This document shows positions 1-8,638 of a DNA stretch of 64,000 nucleotides, one piece after another; the first letter of the stretch is position 1; each line of letters starts with the position of its first letter. Below the pieces are notes generated by a model. The model had not been told where the DNA came from. It did not search any database and saw only the letters and a program-made list of their open reading frames with translations. Origin of the DNA: Chryseosolibacter sp036402115 (GTDB lineage: Bacteria; Bacteroidota; Bacteroidia; Cytophagales; Cyclobacteriaceae); the NCBI GenBank assembly GCA_036402115.1, contig DASWTM010000198.1:12624-76623 (forward strand), written 5' to 3'. The translations under genes were made by a program, and so were the position numbers.

Positions 1-506
1 CGGGGTTTAGCACTTTGAACAGCAGGTTTTTGGAGTTGTTTCGCTGATTGCTCGTTGCGAAGCTGCGGAATCGCAACATAGTTTTTAAGCGAATTGAACA
101 GAGTGGAGTCCATTCCGTAGATTTTTTGAAGGTCGCCCGGGGTGTTGAATTTTCCACCTTTTTGGCGATAACTCACCACACGTTTGGCGAGAAACTCAGG
201 AAAACCGAGTTTTACCATATCTTCCTCGGATACAGCGTTTGGATTAAATGCAAACAATTGCCGCTTCCGGGTGTCAATAACATTGTGTCTGAGCGTCTCC
301 ACCTCCTGCGTGTCCCACAACACCCTAAGGCTATCTAACTTCCTGCGATCATGACTGTAATCTATCTCACGATTTGAAATCCACAGGCGTGTTAACGGCT
401 CGATTGAAATGATAATAATAATGAGTGGAAGCAGAATGATAAATCCGTTCGCTTCACGCCCGGAAAATCCGAGCAATGTGCGAATCCATTTTCGAAGGAA
501 ATGCAT
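1..506 (-). CDS. ComEA-like helix-hairpin-helix membrane protein (3' end outside window)
   Basis: The minus strand reads openly for 168 codons from an ATG at 506 to the window edge, so the C-terminus is missing. The start MHFLRKWIRTLLGFSGREANG is followed by a hydrophobic segment of about 17 residues rich in Ile and Leu, an N-terminal membrane anchor. After a charged linker comes a helix-hairpin-helix repeat: FNPNAVSEEDMVKLGF, then VVSYRQKGGKF and PGDLQKIYGMD. This is the layout of ComEA-type HHH_3 proteins, which in other bacteria bind DNA non-specifically, for example during uptake. In Bacteroidota the role of such anchored HhH proteins is not settled. The call of fold is firm; a competence role is inference. 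Confidence 0.8.
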   Translation of the reverse strand, partial: MHFLRKWIRTLLGFSGREANGFIILLPLIIIIISIEPLTRLWISNREIDYSHDRRKLDSLRVLWDTQEVETLRHNVIDTRKRQLFAFNPNAVSEEDMVKLGFPEFLAKRVVSYRQKGGKFNTPGDLQKIYGMDSTLFNSLKNYVAIPQLRNEQSAKQLQKPAVQSAKP

Positions 507-739
507 AGGGTCCGGTTAAAAATACGAGCATCTCAAGTGGACCCGGAGAAAATTAATCGATTCCACGCAGAAAACGCTTCCTGCCCGCAGATTTTTCAAA
601 AGCCTTTATCCTGTTAACAATTGGGAGCAGCCAGAAACTTATTTGGGGCTTTAACCGTAATGGTATGAGCTGACGGAAGACGGAGAAACTGGTTATTTAG
701 AGCAATTCTAAATTAAATAATACCTGACTTTTCTCATAG

Positions 740-766
740 TTGTTTTTTGGTCAGCGCGTAATTTTG
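740..766 (+). promoter_or_regulatory. candidate hemA promoter (-7 element)
   Basis: TAATTTTG at 759-766 matches the Bacteroidota -7 consensus TAnnTTTG. A TTG at 740-742 lies 16 nt upstream and could be the -33 element, though the spacing is slightly short. The hemA ATG is only 7 nt downstream of the -7 box, so if this promoter is used the message would be leaderless or nearly so. Confidence 0.35.
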
Positions 767-773
767 TGGTTCG

Positions 774-2033
774 ATGACATCAAATTTCAAGCTTTTAGCC
801 CTTACTTATAAGACCGCGCCCCTACAGGTTCGTGAGCAGGTTTCGCTGAATGAGCTAGCAACCAAGCAGTTATTCCGTTTTATACGGGAATATGCCCAGG
901 CGACCGAAGTTTTGATCGTGTCAACCTGTAACCGGACTGAAATTTATTATTGCGCAACCGAAGACTTATCCACTCAGATATTCAAAGGCCTCGCCCTCAT
1001 CAAGAATCCGGATGCTGGCTTTGAACAGCATTTTGCCTCGTACAACGGACTGGCTGCTGTTCAGCACTTGTTCGAAGTAGGGATCGGTTTGGATGCACAA
1101 GTGATTGGGGATCTGCAGATTTCCGGGCAAGTAAAAAATGCCTATCAATGGAGTGCTGACGAAGGCATGGCTGGTCCGTACCTCCACCGTCTGATGCACA
1201 CGATCTTCTTTGCGAACAAACGTGTTGTTCAGGAAACCGCTTTCCGCGATGGAGCCGCTTCCATTTCATATGCAGCGAAAGAACTTGCTGAAGATCTCAC
1301 TGTTGGAGTCCGTTCTCCAAAAGCACTAGTAGTTGGTGTTGGTGAAATCGGGCAAGATGTTTGCCTGAATCTTGTTGACTCGAACTTTAAAGACGTAACG
1401 ATCGTCAACCGCACCGTTGAAAAGGCGGAGAAGCTTGCGCAAAAGTGTGGTTTCAAATTCAAAGGCATTGAATCACTGAACGAAGAGCTTGCAAAAGCGG
1501 ACGTCATCATTAGTTCTGTGTCTGGTAATGAGCCGTTAATCACGAAAGAACTTGTGAAGGGACTCAGTATTCTTTCACACAAATACTTTATCGACTTGTC
1601 GATCCCAAGGAGTGTCGAACCTTCTGTTGAAGAAGTTGCCGGTGCCATCGTCTACAACATTGACGACCTTGAAGAAAAAACAAACGAAGCCGTTGAAAAA
1701 AGAAGGGCAGCGATTCCAAAAGTTGTTGCGATCATCAACGAAGCTATCGCTGAATTTGAAGACTGGTCAAAGGAGATGATCGTGTCACCTACGATCCAGA
1801 AGCTGAAAACTCAGCTCGAACAAATTCGCAAAGAGGAGCTTGCACGCTTCCTGAAGAATGCCAAGCCAGAAGAAGCAGCAAAGCTTGAAGAAATGAGCCG
1901 CTCCATGATGCAGAAGATTTTGAAGTACCCTGTGCTTCAATTGAAGGCTGCCTGTAAACGCGGTGATGCGGAGTCTTTGACAGAACTCTTGCACGAGTTG
2001 TTTAACCTCGAAAAAGTAAGCGAGAAGAAATAA
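774..2033 (+). CDS. hemA: glutamyl-tRNA reductase
   Basis: This 419-residue protein reduces glutamyl-tRNA(Glu) with NADPH to glutamate-1-semialdehyde, the first committed step of C5-pathway tetrapyrrole synthesis in the cytosol. The catalytic cysteine motif STCNRTEIYY is present with Cys52. The tRNA/substrate region GLDAQVIGDLQISGQVK follows near residue 107. The NADPH-binding Rossmann motif GVGEIG is at 189-194, with VNRT after the next strand. The C-terminal third is the helical dimerisation domain. Length is normal for the family. The gene stands alone between a partial HhH gene on the other strand and a strong terminator, so it is probably monocistronic. Confidence 0.97.
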   Translation: MTSNFKLLALTYKTAPLQVREQVSLNELATKQLFRFIREYAQATEVLIVSTCNRTEIYYCATEDLSTQIFKGLALIKNPDAGFEQHFASYNGLAAVQHLFEVGIGLDAQVIGDLQISGQVKNAYQWSADEGMAGPYLHRLMHTIFFANKRVVQETAFRDGAASISYAAKELAEDLTVGVRSPKALVVGVGEIGQDVCLNLVDSNFKDVTIVNRTVEKAEKLAQKCGFKFKGIESLNEELAKADVIISSVSGNEPLITKELVKGLSILSHKYFIDLSIPRSVEPSVEEVAGAIVYNIDDLEEKTNEAVEKRRAAIPKVVAIINEAIAEFEDWSKEMIVSPTIQKLKTQLEQIRKEELARFLKNAKPEEAAKLEEMSRSMMQKILKYPVLQLKAACKRGDAESLTELLHELFNLEKVSEKK

Positions 2034-2067
2034 GATACAACATAAGTTTTCCGAGGAATGGGAGCGA

Positions 2068-2106
2068 AAATCCAAATAGAGCAGTTCTGTTTGGATTTCT
2101 TGTTTT
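2068..2106 (+). terminator. rho-independent terminator of hemA
   Basis: A 13-bp stem (2068-2080 with 2086-2098, including one G-T pair) closes a GCAGT loop and is followed by a T-rich tail. It begins 35 nt after the hemA stop codon. Confidence 0.85.
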
Positions 2107-2121
2107 CGGGCGGAGCGTGGT

Positions 2122-2167
2122 CACGAGGGGCTCCACCCCTCGTGTTGTTATTTCGCCCTTTCAGGGC
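2122..2167. repeat. REP-like double palindrome
   Basis: A perfect 9-bp inverted repeat, CACGAGGGG and CCCCTCGTG, around CTCCA lies at 2122-2144. A smaller hairpin, GCCCT and AGGGC around TTC, follows at about 2155-2167. There is no T tract after either. The GC-rich paired-hairpin form resembles repetitive extragenic palindromes mobilised by RAYT-type transposases in other genomes, but no such gene lies here. The stretch from 2145 to the AraC gene holds no gene that can be supported. Confidence 0.5.
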
Positions 2168-2359
2168 TTTGAGATGGCGACCGGGCTTGATGAGATGAAA
2201 GCTTATGGAGAAACTTAAGCCACGAATGAGGCGCAATCATTTCGCGAGGGGTCGGGCTCCTAGCGACTAGTAGTTCTCACTTGTCGGAGTCTTCGCCTGG
2301 AAGAGAGATCCAAATGTTTAAGAATGGAGCTTTGATTCAAGCTTCCTCGAGTTGCAAGC

Positions 2360-3340
2360 CTACCCTTTCAACTTGGAAGGGCTGACACCAAATCTTTTTG
2401 AAAAGGCCGTAGCAAAGTGGTTTGGATTCTTGTATCCGACCTCGCGCGAAACTTCGTTGACGAATTTTCCGCCATCGTGAAGCAGACGATACGCGTGATC
2501 CATTTTCAAATCGAAAAGAAAGTCGAAGATGGTTTGACCGAATTGGAGTTTGAAATTCTTTTTGAGTTTGAATTCGTTAATGCCGAAATGTAGTGCGATG
2601 GACTTGAGTGAATGGTCGTCACAAAAATGTGCAGACAGGTATCGCTTAACCTCTTCCATCAACTGCTGATCAGACTTTTTTAACCCGCGACACTCCGGAA
2701 TTTCGTTGATCTCGCGGTAATGCTGCAATTGAAGAGTAACGAGCTCGATCACTTTTGCTTCGAGAAAAAGCTTTCGAAGATTACCCGTCAGCTGACAGTG
2801 TAGAATGGAGTGAATGACATCGTTTGTACTTCGGCAGACGATGCTTCCACCGCTATAAACCACTTCCTGCTTAAAAATTTTCTCCTGCAACTCAGCAGAC
2901 CATCGCTCAGACGCACAGAGGAGCGATGTCAGATAAGGTAATCCAAATTCAACGTGGGCGAGTCGTACCTCTTTTTCAAACATCAGCTCATATTCTTCTC
3001 CAGGAACAAACATATAGTGATGCGTTCGAGGCTTCAGTACAGCAGAGGAAATACCGGCATCATCAAAATTCCCACTGACGGAACCGGTGATGGGCAGGCA
3101 TAAATGAAGGGAGCGAGAAAGAAGCGCATCGTTGACAGCGATCTTGCAATCGCGATCAAACTGGGTTGTAATCTCATTGATACGAACGTCACCGCAGGTA
3201 ATACTCTTCTCGTGAAACGATCCGATGTCCGTATGGTAAGCCTTTCTTTCCAGAAAATCATACGTGCTGTCAGGAGCATTGATCGTATTTAATTCGCAAG
3301 CAAGTTCCTGATACTGAATTTCAAGCGTGGGGGTTGTCAT
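2360..3340 (-). CDS. AraC-family transcriptional regulator
   Basis: This 326-residue protein has an AraC/XylS-type DNA-binding domain in its last 100 residues. The first helix-turn-helix is LKSIALHFGINEFKLKKNFK. The second sits in VNEVSREVGYKNPNHFATAFSKRFGVSPSKLKG, which carries the family signature. The first 200 residues are a poorly conserved effector domain. It resembles PchR-type regulators, which in other bacteria respond to small molecules including siderophores. The gene is divergent from the dihaem cytochrome c gene over an 82-nt spacer, so that gene is its most likely target. The effector is unknown. Confidence 0.88.
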   Translation of the reverse strand: MTTPTLEIQYQELACELNTINAPDSTYDFLERKAYHTDIGSFHEKSITCGDVRINEITTQFDRDCKIAVNDALLSRSLHLCLPITGSVSGNFDDAGISSAVLKPRTHHYMFVPGEEYELMFEKEVRLAHVEFGLPYLTSLLCASERWSAELQEKIFKQEVVYSGGSIVCRSTNDVIHSILHCQLTGNLRKLFLEAKVIELVTLQLQHYREINEIPECRGLKKSDQQLMEEVKRYLSAHFCDDHSLKSIALHFGINEFKLKKNFKLQFGQTIFDFLFDLKMDHAYRLLHDGGKFVNEVSREVGYKNPNHFATAFSKRFGVSPSKLKG

Positions 3341-3422
3341 TGAATCCGTTATGCGTACGAAATGCTCCTTTTAACGAAGGCCTCACGATAAGGTTTCCGC
3401 GTTCCATCAGCAAAAGCGATAT

Positions 3423-4301
3423 ATGTTAAAGAGAGTTTTTAAAGTGATCGGCATTGCATTAGGTGTTTTGGTTGCCATTGTTGCCATTTTTTATGCAAAG
3501 GTCTATTTCAGCACGGAAAGCCGGATGAATCAGGTCTTTACTGTAAGTCCACAAGTGTTAAAGTTTAATCCAGGTGATTCAGCGCTACTCGCCTCTGGAG
3601 AGCGAATGATGACTACAAAAGGATGCAACGACTGTCATGGTGCTGATCTTGGCGGTAAAGTTTTTATCGATGATCCTGCACTTGGCTTGCTCGTGGCCAG
3701 AAACCTCACAAAAGGTAAAGGAGGGTTGCCCCAAGACCATAACACAACGGATTGGGTACTCGCGCTTAAGCATGGTATCCGCAGAGATGGCAAGCCGCTG
3801 CTGTTTATGCCATCACATGAATATACACTCCTGTCAGAACAAGATATGACAGCCCTCATCGCCTATTGCTCGCAACTGCCAAACGTTGATCGCGAGCTTC
3901 CGGAAAGCAACCTCGGGCCAGTGGGAAGAGTGCTGACAGACCTCGGCAAACTTCCGCTTCTGCCTGCAGAAATGATCGATCATGATCGCGTATTGGTGAA
4001 AGAAGTAAAAGAAGAAGTTTCTGTTGAATTCGGGAAATACCTTTCCATTGCTTGCCAAGGCTGTCACCGTGAAACGATGAAAGGTGGTGAACCGGTTGCT
4101 CCTGGCTTCCCTGTCGTTGCTGATATCAGCGCAAGCGGGAATCCAGGCAAGTGGACAGACGACCAATTCATCCAAACCCTGCGCACGGGAACAACTCCCG
4201 AGGGTAAAGTCTTAAAGCCAAACGAAATGCCGTGGACGATGACAAAAGCGTATTCCGATGTTGAGTTGAAGGCGCTGCACTTGTACTTGAACAGTTTGTA
4301 G
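3423..4301 (+). CDS. dihaem cytochrome c family protein
   Basis: The 292-residue protein has an N-terminal membrane anchor (about residues 5-27) followed by two cytochrome c modules. The haem-binding motifs are CNDCH (68-72) and CQGCH (211-215). Candidate distal methionines lie in FMPSHEY and NEMPW. The covalent haem sites and anchor place it on the periplasmic face of the inner membrane as an electron carrier, possibly for a dehydrogenase. No dehydrogenase gene is adjacent, so the partner is unknown. It shares a divergent promoter region with the AraC regulator. Confidence 0.9.
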   Translation: MLKRVFKVIGIALGVLVAIVAIFYAKVYFSTESRMNQVFTVSPQVLKFNPGDSALLASGERMMTTKGCNDCHGADLGGKVFIDDPALGLLVARNLTKGKGGLPQDHNTTDWVLALKHGIRRDGKPLLFMPSHEYTLLSEQDMTALIAYCSQLPNVDRELPESNLGPVGRVLTDLGKLPLLPAEMIDHDRVLVKEVKEEVSVEFGKYLSIACQGCHRETMKGGEPVAPGFPVVADISASGNPGKWTDDQFIQTLRTGTTPEGKVLKPNEMPWTMTKAYSDVELKALHLYLNSL

Positions 4302-4310
4302 ACGGCCTTT

Positions 4311-4385
4311 GTCCACAGTCGACAGTCCACGGTCCACAGAAATGCATTCCGTGGACTGTCGACAGTGGACTGTGGACATTTTTAT
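4311..4385 (+). repeat. inverted heptamer array A, also a probable terminator
   Basis: Four tandem 7-nt units (consensus GTCCACA, with GTCGACA and GTCCACG variants) fill 4311-4338. After an 11-nt spacer, four units of the complementary family (TGTGGAC type) fill 4350-4377. The arms pair as a long imperfect stem, and a TTTTTATTTTTT-like tail follows. It begins 9 nt after the cytochrome c stop codon and probably terminates that gene. Confidence 0.85.
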
Positions 4386-4500
4386 TTTTTACCTGTAACA
4401 TTCTTTCCCTACCTTCGACCAATACTTTAACGCGTAGGCTACTCTTTGCGGCTTGGCTACTCACTGTCGAGCGGAGACTGCTAACCGTGAACTTTTCCCC

Positions 4501-5010
4501 GTGACTGGCGAAGAAAAACGATTCATCGATCTGATAAAGGAGCATCAGGGCCTGGTGCATAAGGTCTGCATCATGTACGAGCATGATCAGGACGCACGCA
4601 ATGATTTATTTCAGGAAATCGTCCTCCAGCTTTGGAAATCGTTTCACACGTTTCGCGGGGAGGCAAAGATCTCAACGTGGATGTATCGAATTGCACTAAA
4701 CACTGCGATCTCGGGTTATCGCAAAAACACCCGTCATGTAAAAACCGAAGACCTTCAGGATTTTCATTTCAACATCTCCGAAAGCAATTCGGGTGTTGAA
4801 CAGGAAGAAGAGCTGCAGAAATTGCAATGGGCAATCCGCCAGCTCTCGGAAATCGAACGCGCGATGATTATGATGGCGCTGGAAGAAGTGCCCTATGAAG
4901 AAATCGCAGAAACGATTGGAATCACACAAAACAACGTGCGTGTTCGGATGAACCGCATTCGGGAGAAATTACGAAAACTTATGTTTGCCGACAGCCATGG
5001 AACTAGATGA
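4501..5010 (+). CDS. ECF-type RNA polymerase sigma factor
   Basis: From the GTG at 4501 this is a 170-residue sigma-70 family protein of the small extracytoplasmic-function type. Region 2 is seen in ARNDLFQEIVLQLW and STWMYRIALNTAISGYRK. Region 4 is seen in LSEIERAMIMMALEEV and YEEIAETIGITQNNVRVRMN, the -35-binding helix-turn-helix. The frame is open back to a TTG at 4453, but the family usually starts close to the EEKRFIDLIKEHQGLV segment, so GTG is preferred. The next gene overlaps its 3' end by 14 nt and encodes a membrane protein, an arrangement typical of sigma/anti-sigma pairs. Confidence 0.88.
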   Translation: MTGEEKRFIDLIKEHQGLVHKVCIMYEHDQDARNDLFQEIVLQLWKSFHTFRGEAKISTWMYRIALNTAISGYRKNTRHVKTEDLQDFHFNISESNSGVEQEEELQKLQWAIRQLSEIERAMIMMALEEVPYEEIAETIGITQNNVRVRMNRIREKLRKLMFADSHGTR

Positions 5011-5608
5011 ACTTAAGGACTTATGGAAAAAGAGCGATGCTGTTTTCCAGCCCAAGGCTGAAGACGAGCTCGCATCCATGCTGAGGGGCAATAGTAAGTC
5101 TATTGTTAACAAGCTGAAGAGAAGTGTATGGATTGAGTTGACATTTACACTTGTCTCAGGAATTGTATTGCTTGTTTATGCATTAACACTTCCAAGCGGG
5201 GCCGCAAAATGGACGTTTGTGTCGATCCTCGCGATGTTTGTTGCTTACTCCTTTTATTATGTGAAAAAGCTAATGCTGCTGAAGAGCTTCAATTCGTCAG
5301 AGGGAAATCTTCGAGTGGCGTTGGAAAATTTAACGGGAAGTCTGTCAGGGTATTTGAAGTTTTATAAGCGGAGCTATACTATTCTTTACCCGGTCTATTT
5401 CTGCCTTGCGCTTCTCTTTGGCGCCATTGAGCGAGGGCTAGAAAACTTTCTTGTGTTCCTGTCTCAACCAAAGACCATTGCCTATCTCGTGGGCTTTGCC
5501 GCCATCTTCTATTTTGGAAGTACCTGGCTTGTCAATTGGGTATTGAAAAAACTTTACGGCAACTACCTCGAAAAGCTCAAGCTGCTTTTAAAAGATCTGA
5601 ACTCGTAA
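4997..5608 (+). CDS. four-helix membrane protein, putative anti-sigma partner
   Basis: The ATG at 4997 lies inside the sigma factor gene (14-nt overlap), which implies translational coupling. The 203-residue product starts MELDELKDLWKKSD, a short soluble N-terminus of the kind seen in Bacteroidota proteins encoded next to ECF sigma factors. It then has two predicted transmembrane pairs (roughly residues 43-65, 70-90, 125-145 and 155-180) and an amphipathic tail. No zinc-binding anti-sigma motif is visible. The anti-sigma role is inferred only from gene order, overlap and membrane topology. Confidence 0.7.
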   Translation: MELDELKDLWKKSDAVFQPKAEDELASMLRGNSKSIVNKLKRSVWIELTFTLVSGIVLLVYALTLPSGAAKWTFVSILAMFVAYSFYYVKKLMLLKSFNSSEGNLRVALENLTGSLSGYLKFYKRSYTILYPVYFCLALLFGAIERGLENFLVFLSQPKTIAYLVGFAAIFYFGSTWLVNWVLKKLYGNYLEKLKLLLKDLNS

Positions 5609-5833
5609 AAAGAGCGAATCGATGCTGAAGAAAAACCAAATGCAGGGTTAACGCGGAGGATCGTAATGCAACAGCGGGGCTCCACAGGGAGAATCGAGAT
5701 CGAAGTGCATCTTGCTCATGGAGCATCACAAACGCAAAGGTCGCTGCGAGCCCGTAGTCGCGCTAACGCTTGGATTAAGTTTGGATACTTATCATCGGAC
5801 GAACACCCGGGACAAAACTGATTATAACATCAT

Positions 5834-5896
5834 CTCCGTGCATGCTCCGCGCTTCTCCGTGTGCTCCGCGGTTTGGATTTTGGATTCTGATTCTTG
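5834..5896. repeat. weak heptamer-periodic stretch D in a convergent intergenic gap
   Basis: The 297-nt gap between convergent genes (5609-5905) holds no supported gene. At 5834-5896 the sequence can be read in 7-nt steps: CTCCGTG occurs at 5834 and again 21 nt later, and GATTTTG, GATTCTG and ATTCTTG run in register at 5876-5896. The pattern is weaker than at the other heptamer loci, because the GCTCCGCG elements are 19 nt apart. Confidence 0.45.
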
Positions 5897-5905
5897 AAAT
5901 GTCCC

Positions 5906-7153
5906 TCATGGTATGAACATCTTGTTCTGCGCCAGGCATCCACACAACAACCGATAAACCCCCGCTATGTTTTCTTTCGAGTGATCGTTCTTCAGCGCGC
6001 GCAGAATTCGCTGTGCCAATGTTCCCTCGGTAAGGATTACCTCGATTTCGTGATTGGTTTTACCTATTGAATCTGTTCCAATACGAACTAAGCGTTCGAA
6101 AATGTGTTGCCACAACTCGCGCACCGTTGCCTTCTTGTCTGGGTATCCGAACACTTTCAAATAGTCTTCGTTCTCAATTACAACCTCCTGGCCCTTCTCG
6201 GTTGTTTGATCAAGAAGCTGCGCCAGCGTTTCAGTTTTCCATTTCATCTGCGCTTCGATATCAAGAAATTTCTCTGATACGAAACACTTTATCGTTTCGA
6301 CAACCAGTTTCACAACAGAAAGGTCTGCTGCCGGACACTCCTGGATATCCATGATCCTGATCTCTATGGATCCACGGTCAAAGCGCGGAATTGCTCCACG
6401 GGAGTTGACCCAGATCGGGTTCAAGTCATCATTCGGATCAAATGGTTTGATGTCTGCTTTGATTTTTTCGTAAATCGTGTTGATGTAATTCCGCTTGGAA
6501 AAAACCGCCTCAGGAATTACTCTTCCAGTGATCGATGGAAGTTTGCTCTGATTTGTCTTGTAATAATTCATGCGCGTGTCGAGTGCTCCGGTAAATTTTC
6601 CATCAAGAATTGGCGAGCTTGCACATAAACCCGGCAGTATCGGCAGAATCAAACGGATTGCAGCATGAAGTTTGGCGAATTCTTCATCGTCATAGAATGG
6701 GAGATTCAAGTGCGTACTTTGGAGGTTGGACCAACCATGGCCCCGGCAATCGAAAATCGAATTATAAATTGCATATACCTCATTGTTATCGTGTGGCCAG
6801 AGTTTCGTTTCCGTCTGCGGATTCATGAACGGGTGTGCTGCAGAGGGCATCAGCATCGCGTTCCACGTTCCGAGCAATGCGTTGATACGTTCGATGTTTT
6901 CCGCCAAAGCGTGTTCTAATCCATTGAGGTTATTTTCTGGTTTGGTGGATTTCAATTCGACCACATGCAACACGAGTTCATTCGACCACGTAACCATGCC
7001 ATTCTCATAATCGCTACCGTAATTACCAAGAACTTGTTTTAGCAATTCATCGGTAATTGGTTTTACGTCCAGGGTGGTGCGGTCTACGAGCATGTACTCC
7101 AGCTCAATACCGTATCCCTGAAATAAATGAAGGCGTGGGGGTTGTTGTGTCAT
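5906..7153 (-). CDS. GCS2-type carboxylate-amine ligase (glutamate-cysteine ligase-like)
   Basis: This 415-residue protein belongs to the glutamate-cysteine ligase family 2 fold, which joins a glutamate gamma-carboxylate or a similar acid to an amine using ATP. The N-terminal GYGIELEYMLVD holds the family metal-binding glutamates. A second conserved segment is RFDRGSIEIRIMDIQECP near residue 265. Its ATG overlaps the stop of the upstream ATP-grasp gene by 4 nt, so the two are translated together. The true substrates are unknown: standard glutathione synthesis is unlikely because the partner is an RLAN-type ATP-grasp and a peptidase rather than GshB. Confidence 0.82.
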   Translation of the reverse strand: MTQQPPRLHLFQGYGIELEYMLVDRTTLDVKPITDELLKQVLGNYGSDYENGMVTWSNELVLHVVELKSTKPENNLNGLEHALAENIERINALLGTWNAMLMPSAAHPFMNPQTETKLWPHDNNEVYAIYNSIFDCRGHGWSNLQSTHLNLPFYDDEEFAKLHAAIRLILPILPGLCASSPILDGKFTGALDTRMNYYKTNQSKLPSITGRVIPEAVFSKRNYINTIYEKIKADIKPFDPNDDLNPIWVNSRGAIPRFDRGSIEIRIMDIQECPAADLSVVKLVVETIKCFVSEKFLDIEAQMKWKTETLAQLLDQTTEKGQEVVIENEDYLKVFGYPDKKATVRELWQHIFERLVRIGTDSIGKTNHEIEVILTEGTLAQRILRALKNDHSKENIAGVYRLLCGCLAQNKMFIP

Positions 7154-8592
7154 TTGTCGGCTTTGATCTTGTTGAGGAAAACATCCATAATGGTTGAATA
7201 CAATTTCTCTTTCAGAATCTTGTCTTCAATCCCGGAATCAATATTCGGATTATCGTTGATCTCTATTACATAAAATTTTCCGTCCACCTCTTTCATATCA
7301 ACACCGTACAGACTTTTTCCGATGAGAGATGTTGCCTTCAACGCTGTCTTCAACAATCCGGAAGGCGCCTGATCGACTGGCACGCATTCCACATCACCAT
7401 CCTGCATTTGTTTACCATTCCAATTCACGATTTGCCAGTGTTCAGCGGCCATAAAATATTTACATACAAAGAGCACCTGTCCATCTACGATCCCTACGCG
7501 CCAGTCAAATGGTGTTGGCAAGAATTCCTGCGCAACGATTAGCTCCGACTTTTGAAACATCGCATTGCAGACCTGTTTGTATTCCTCGGCATCATTGATT
7601 TTGAAAACGCCTTTGCTGAAGGCTCCGTCAGGTTGTTTCAGAATGAAGGGATATTTTAATTTATCCGGGAGAGTTTTGTAATTCTCCTTGCTGACCACAT
7701 AGGACTTCGGTGTGAGAATTTTATTCGCATTAAGCAATTCATATAAATACACTTTGTTGGTGCACTTCAAAATAGAATCCGCGTCATCAATCACCACCAG
7801 TCCGAGTGATTGCGCTTTTTTTGCAAACCGGAATGTGTGGTGATTTACGTAAGTTGTTTCACGGATGAATAGCGCATCGTACTGAATCAGTTCCCCGAAA
7901 TCGTTCTTTGTGATGACTTCCACATTAAAACCAGCCGCATCTCCTGCTTTGACAAACTTCTGTATGGCTTTCTCATCGGATGGTGGATTCGAGTCTTCCG
8001 GATTAACAAGAATTGCCAGGTCGTATTTTTTCTTATCGGGTTTGACATCACGCTTACGCTGGAGGTACGACTCAACCGAAGTTCGCAACAGCTCGCGATC
8101 GTCAGCAGGAATTTCTCCAAGGCTTACCGGCTTAATGCTTTGCAGCACCCATTTGTTTTTCTTTGAAAAGGTAGCACACAAACAAGGAGCTTGAACATAT
8201 TGGAACAGCTGTTTTGCAAGCTTGTCTAGTTCTTCATTTTGTGTTGTGCCAAAATAAATATCGAATTCAACGCGATCACGTTTTTCATTTTTGAATGAGT
8301 TTTGAATCAGGTCATCGAAGTCCTGAGAGTCTTCCCGGAGAATGGAAGGAAATCGTAGATCTTGGATTGTTGAAATTCCTGGTAACACCTTGTGGTTCCG
8401 TGCCTCCGCGAGCAACGAAACATAATAGCCAAGACTCTGGTACTGGTACGATTTGCAGAGGTTGATCACCTTCAAACCTTTAAACTGCTGATAGGTTTCT
8501 GCAGAAATGTATTTAGCCGGACTCACAACCTCTGCGTCATAGAGATTGAATTGCCAATGATCTGGATTTTCAACAATGATCAGTTTTTGCAT
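7150..8592 (-). CDS. RimK-like ATP-grasp ligase with N-terminal RLAN domain
   Basis: This 480-residue protein has a RimK-like ATP-grasp N-terminal (RLAN) region over about residues 1-190 and an ATP-grasp ligase domain over about 290-475. Visible ATP-grasp signatures are YPFILKQPDGAFSKGVFK (nucleotide-binding lysine and glycine-rich loop), FDWRVGIVDGQVLFVCKYF and the metal-binding IEINDNPNIDSG near the C-terminus. RimK relatives add glutamate or similar amino acids to proteins or peptides. Comparative work on amidoligases (Iyer, Aravind and colleagues) grouped RLAN ligases with peptidases and GCS2 enzymes. It is the middle gene of a three-gene operon. The substrate is unknown. Confidence 0.88.
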   Translation of the reverse strand: MQKLIIVENPDHWQFNLYDAEVVSPAKYISAETYQQFKGLKVINLCKSYQYQSLGYYVSLLAEARNHKVLPGISTIQDLRFPSILREDSQDFDDLIQNSFKNEKRDRVEFDIYFGTTQNEELDKLAKQLFQYVQAPCLCATFSKKNKWVLQSIKPVSLGEIPADDRELLRTSVESYLQRKRDVKPDKKKYDLAILVNPEDSNPPSDEKAIQKFVKAGDAAGFNVEVITKNDFGELIQYDALFIRETTYVNHHTFRFAKKAQSLGLVVIDDADSILKCTNKVYLYELLNANKILTPKSYVVSKENYKTLPDKLKYPFILKQPDGAFSKGVFKINDAEEYKQVCNAMFQKSELIVAQEFLPTPFDWRVGIVDGQVLFVCKYFMAAEHWQIVNWNGKQMQDGDVECVPVDQAPSGLLKTALKATSLIGKSLYGVDMKEVDGKFYVIEINDNPNIDSGIEDKILKEKLYSTIMDVFLNKIKADK

Positions 8593-8638
8593 TCGCTGAA
8601 CATTAATACCATATATCGAAAACGGTAATCAAACGTTC

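Noticed and set aside
48..338. A 96-codon plus-strand open frame
   Set aside because: It is antisense to the HhH protein gene, whose minus-strand frame shows clear family motifs.
1937..2236. A 99-codon minus-strand open frame over the hemA 3' end and palindromes
   Set aside because: It runs through a terminator and a repeat and overlaps hemA antisense, with no domain.
5712..5897. A 61-codon open frame in the convergent gap
   Set aside because: It has no domain and runs into the heptamer-like stretch; nothing supports translation.
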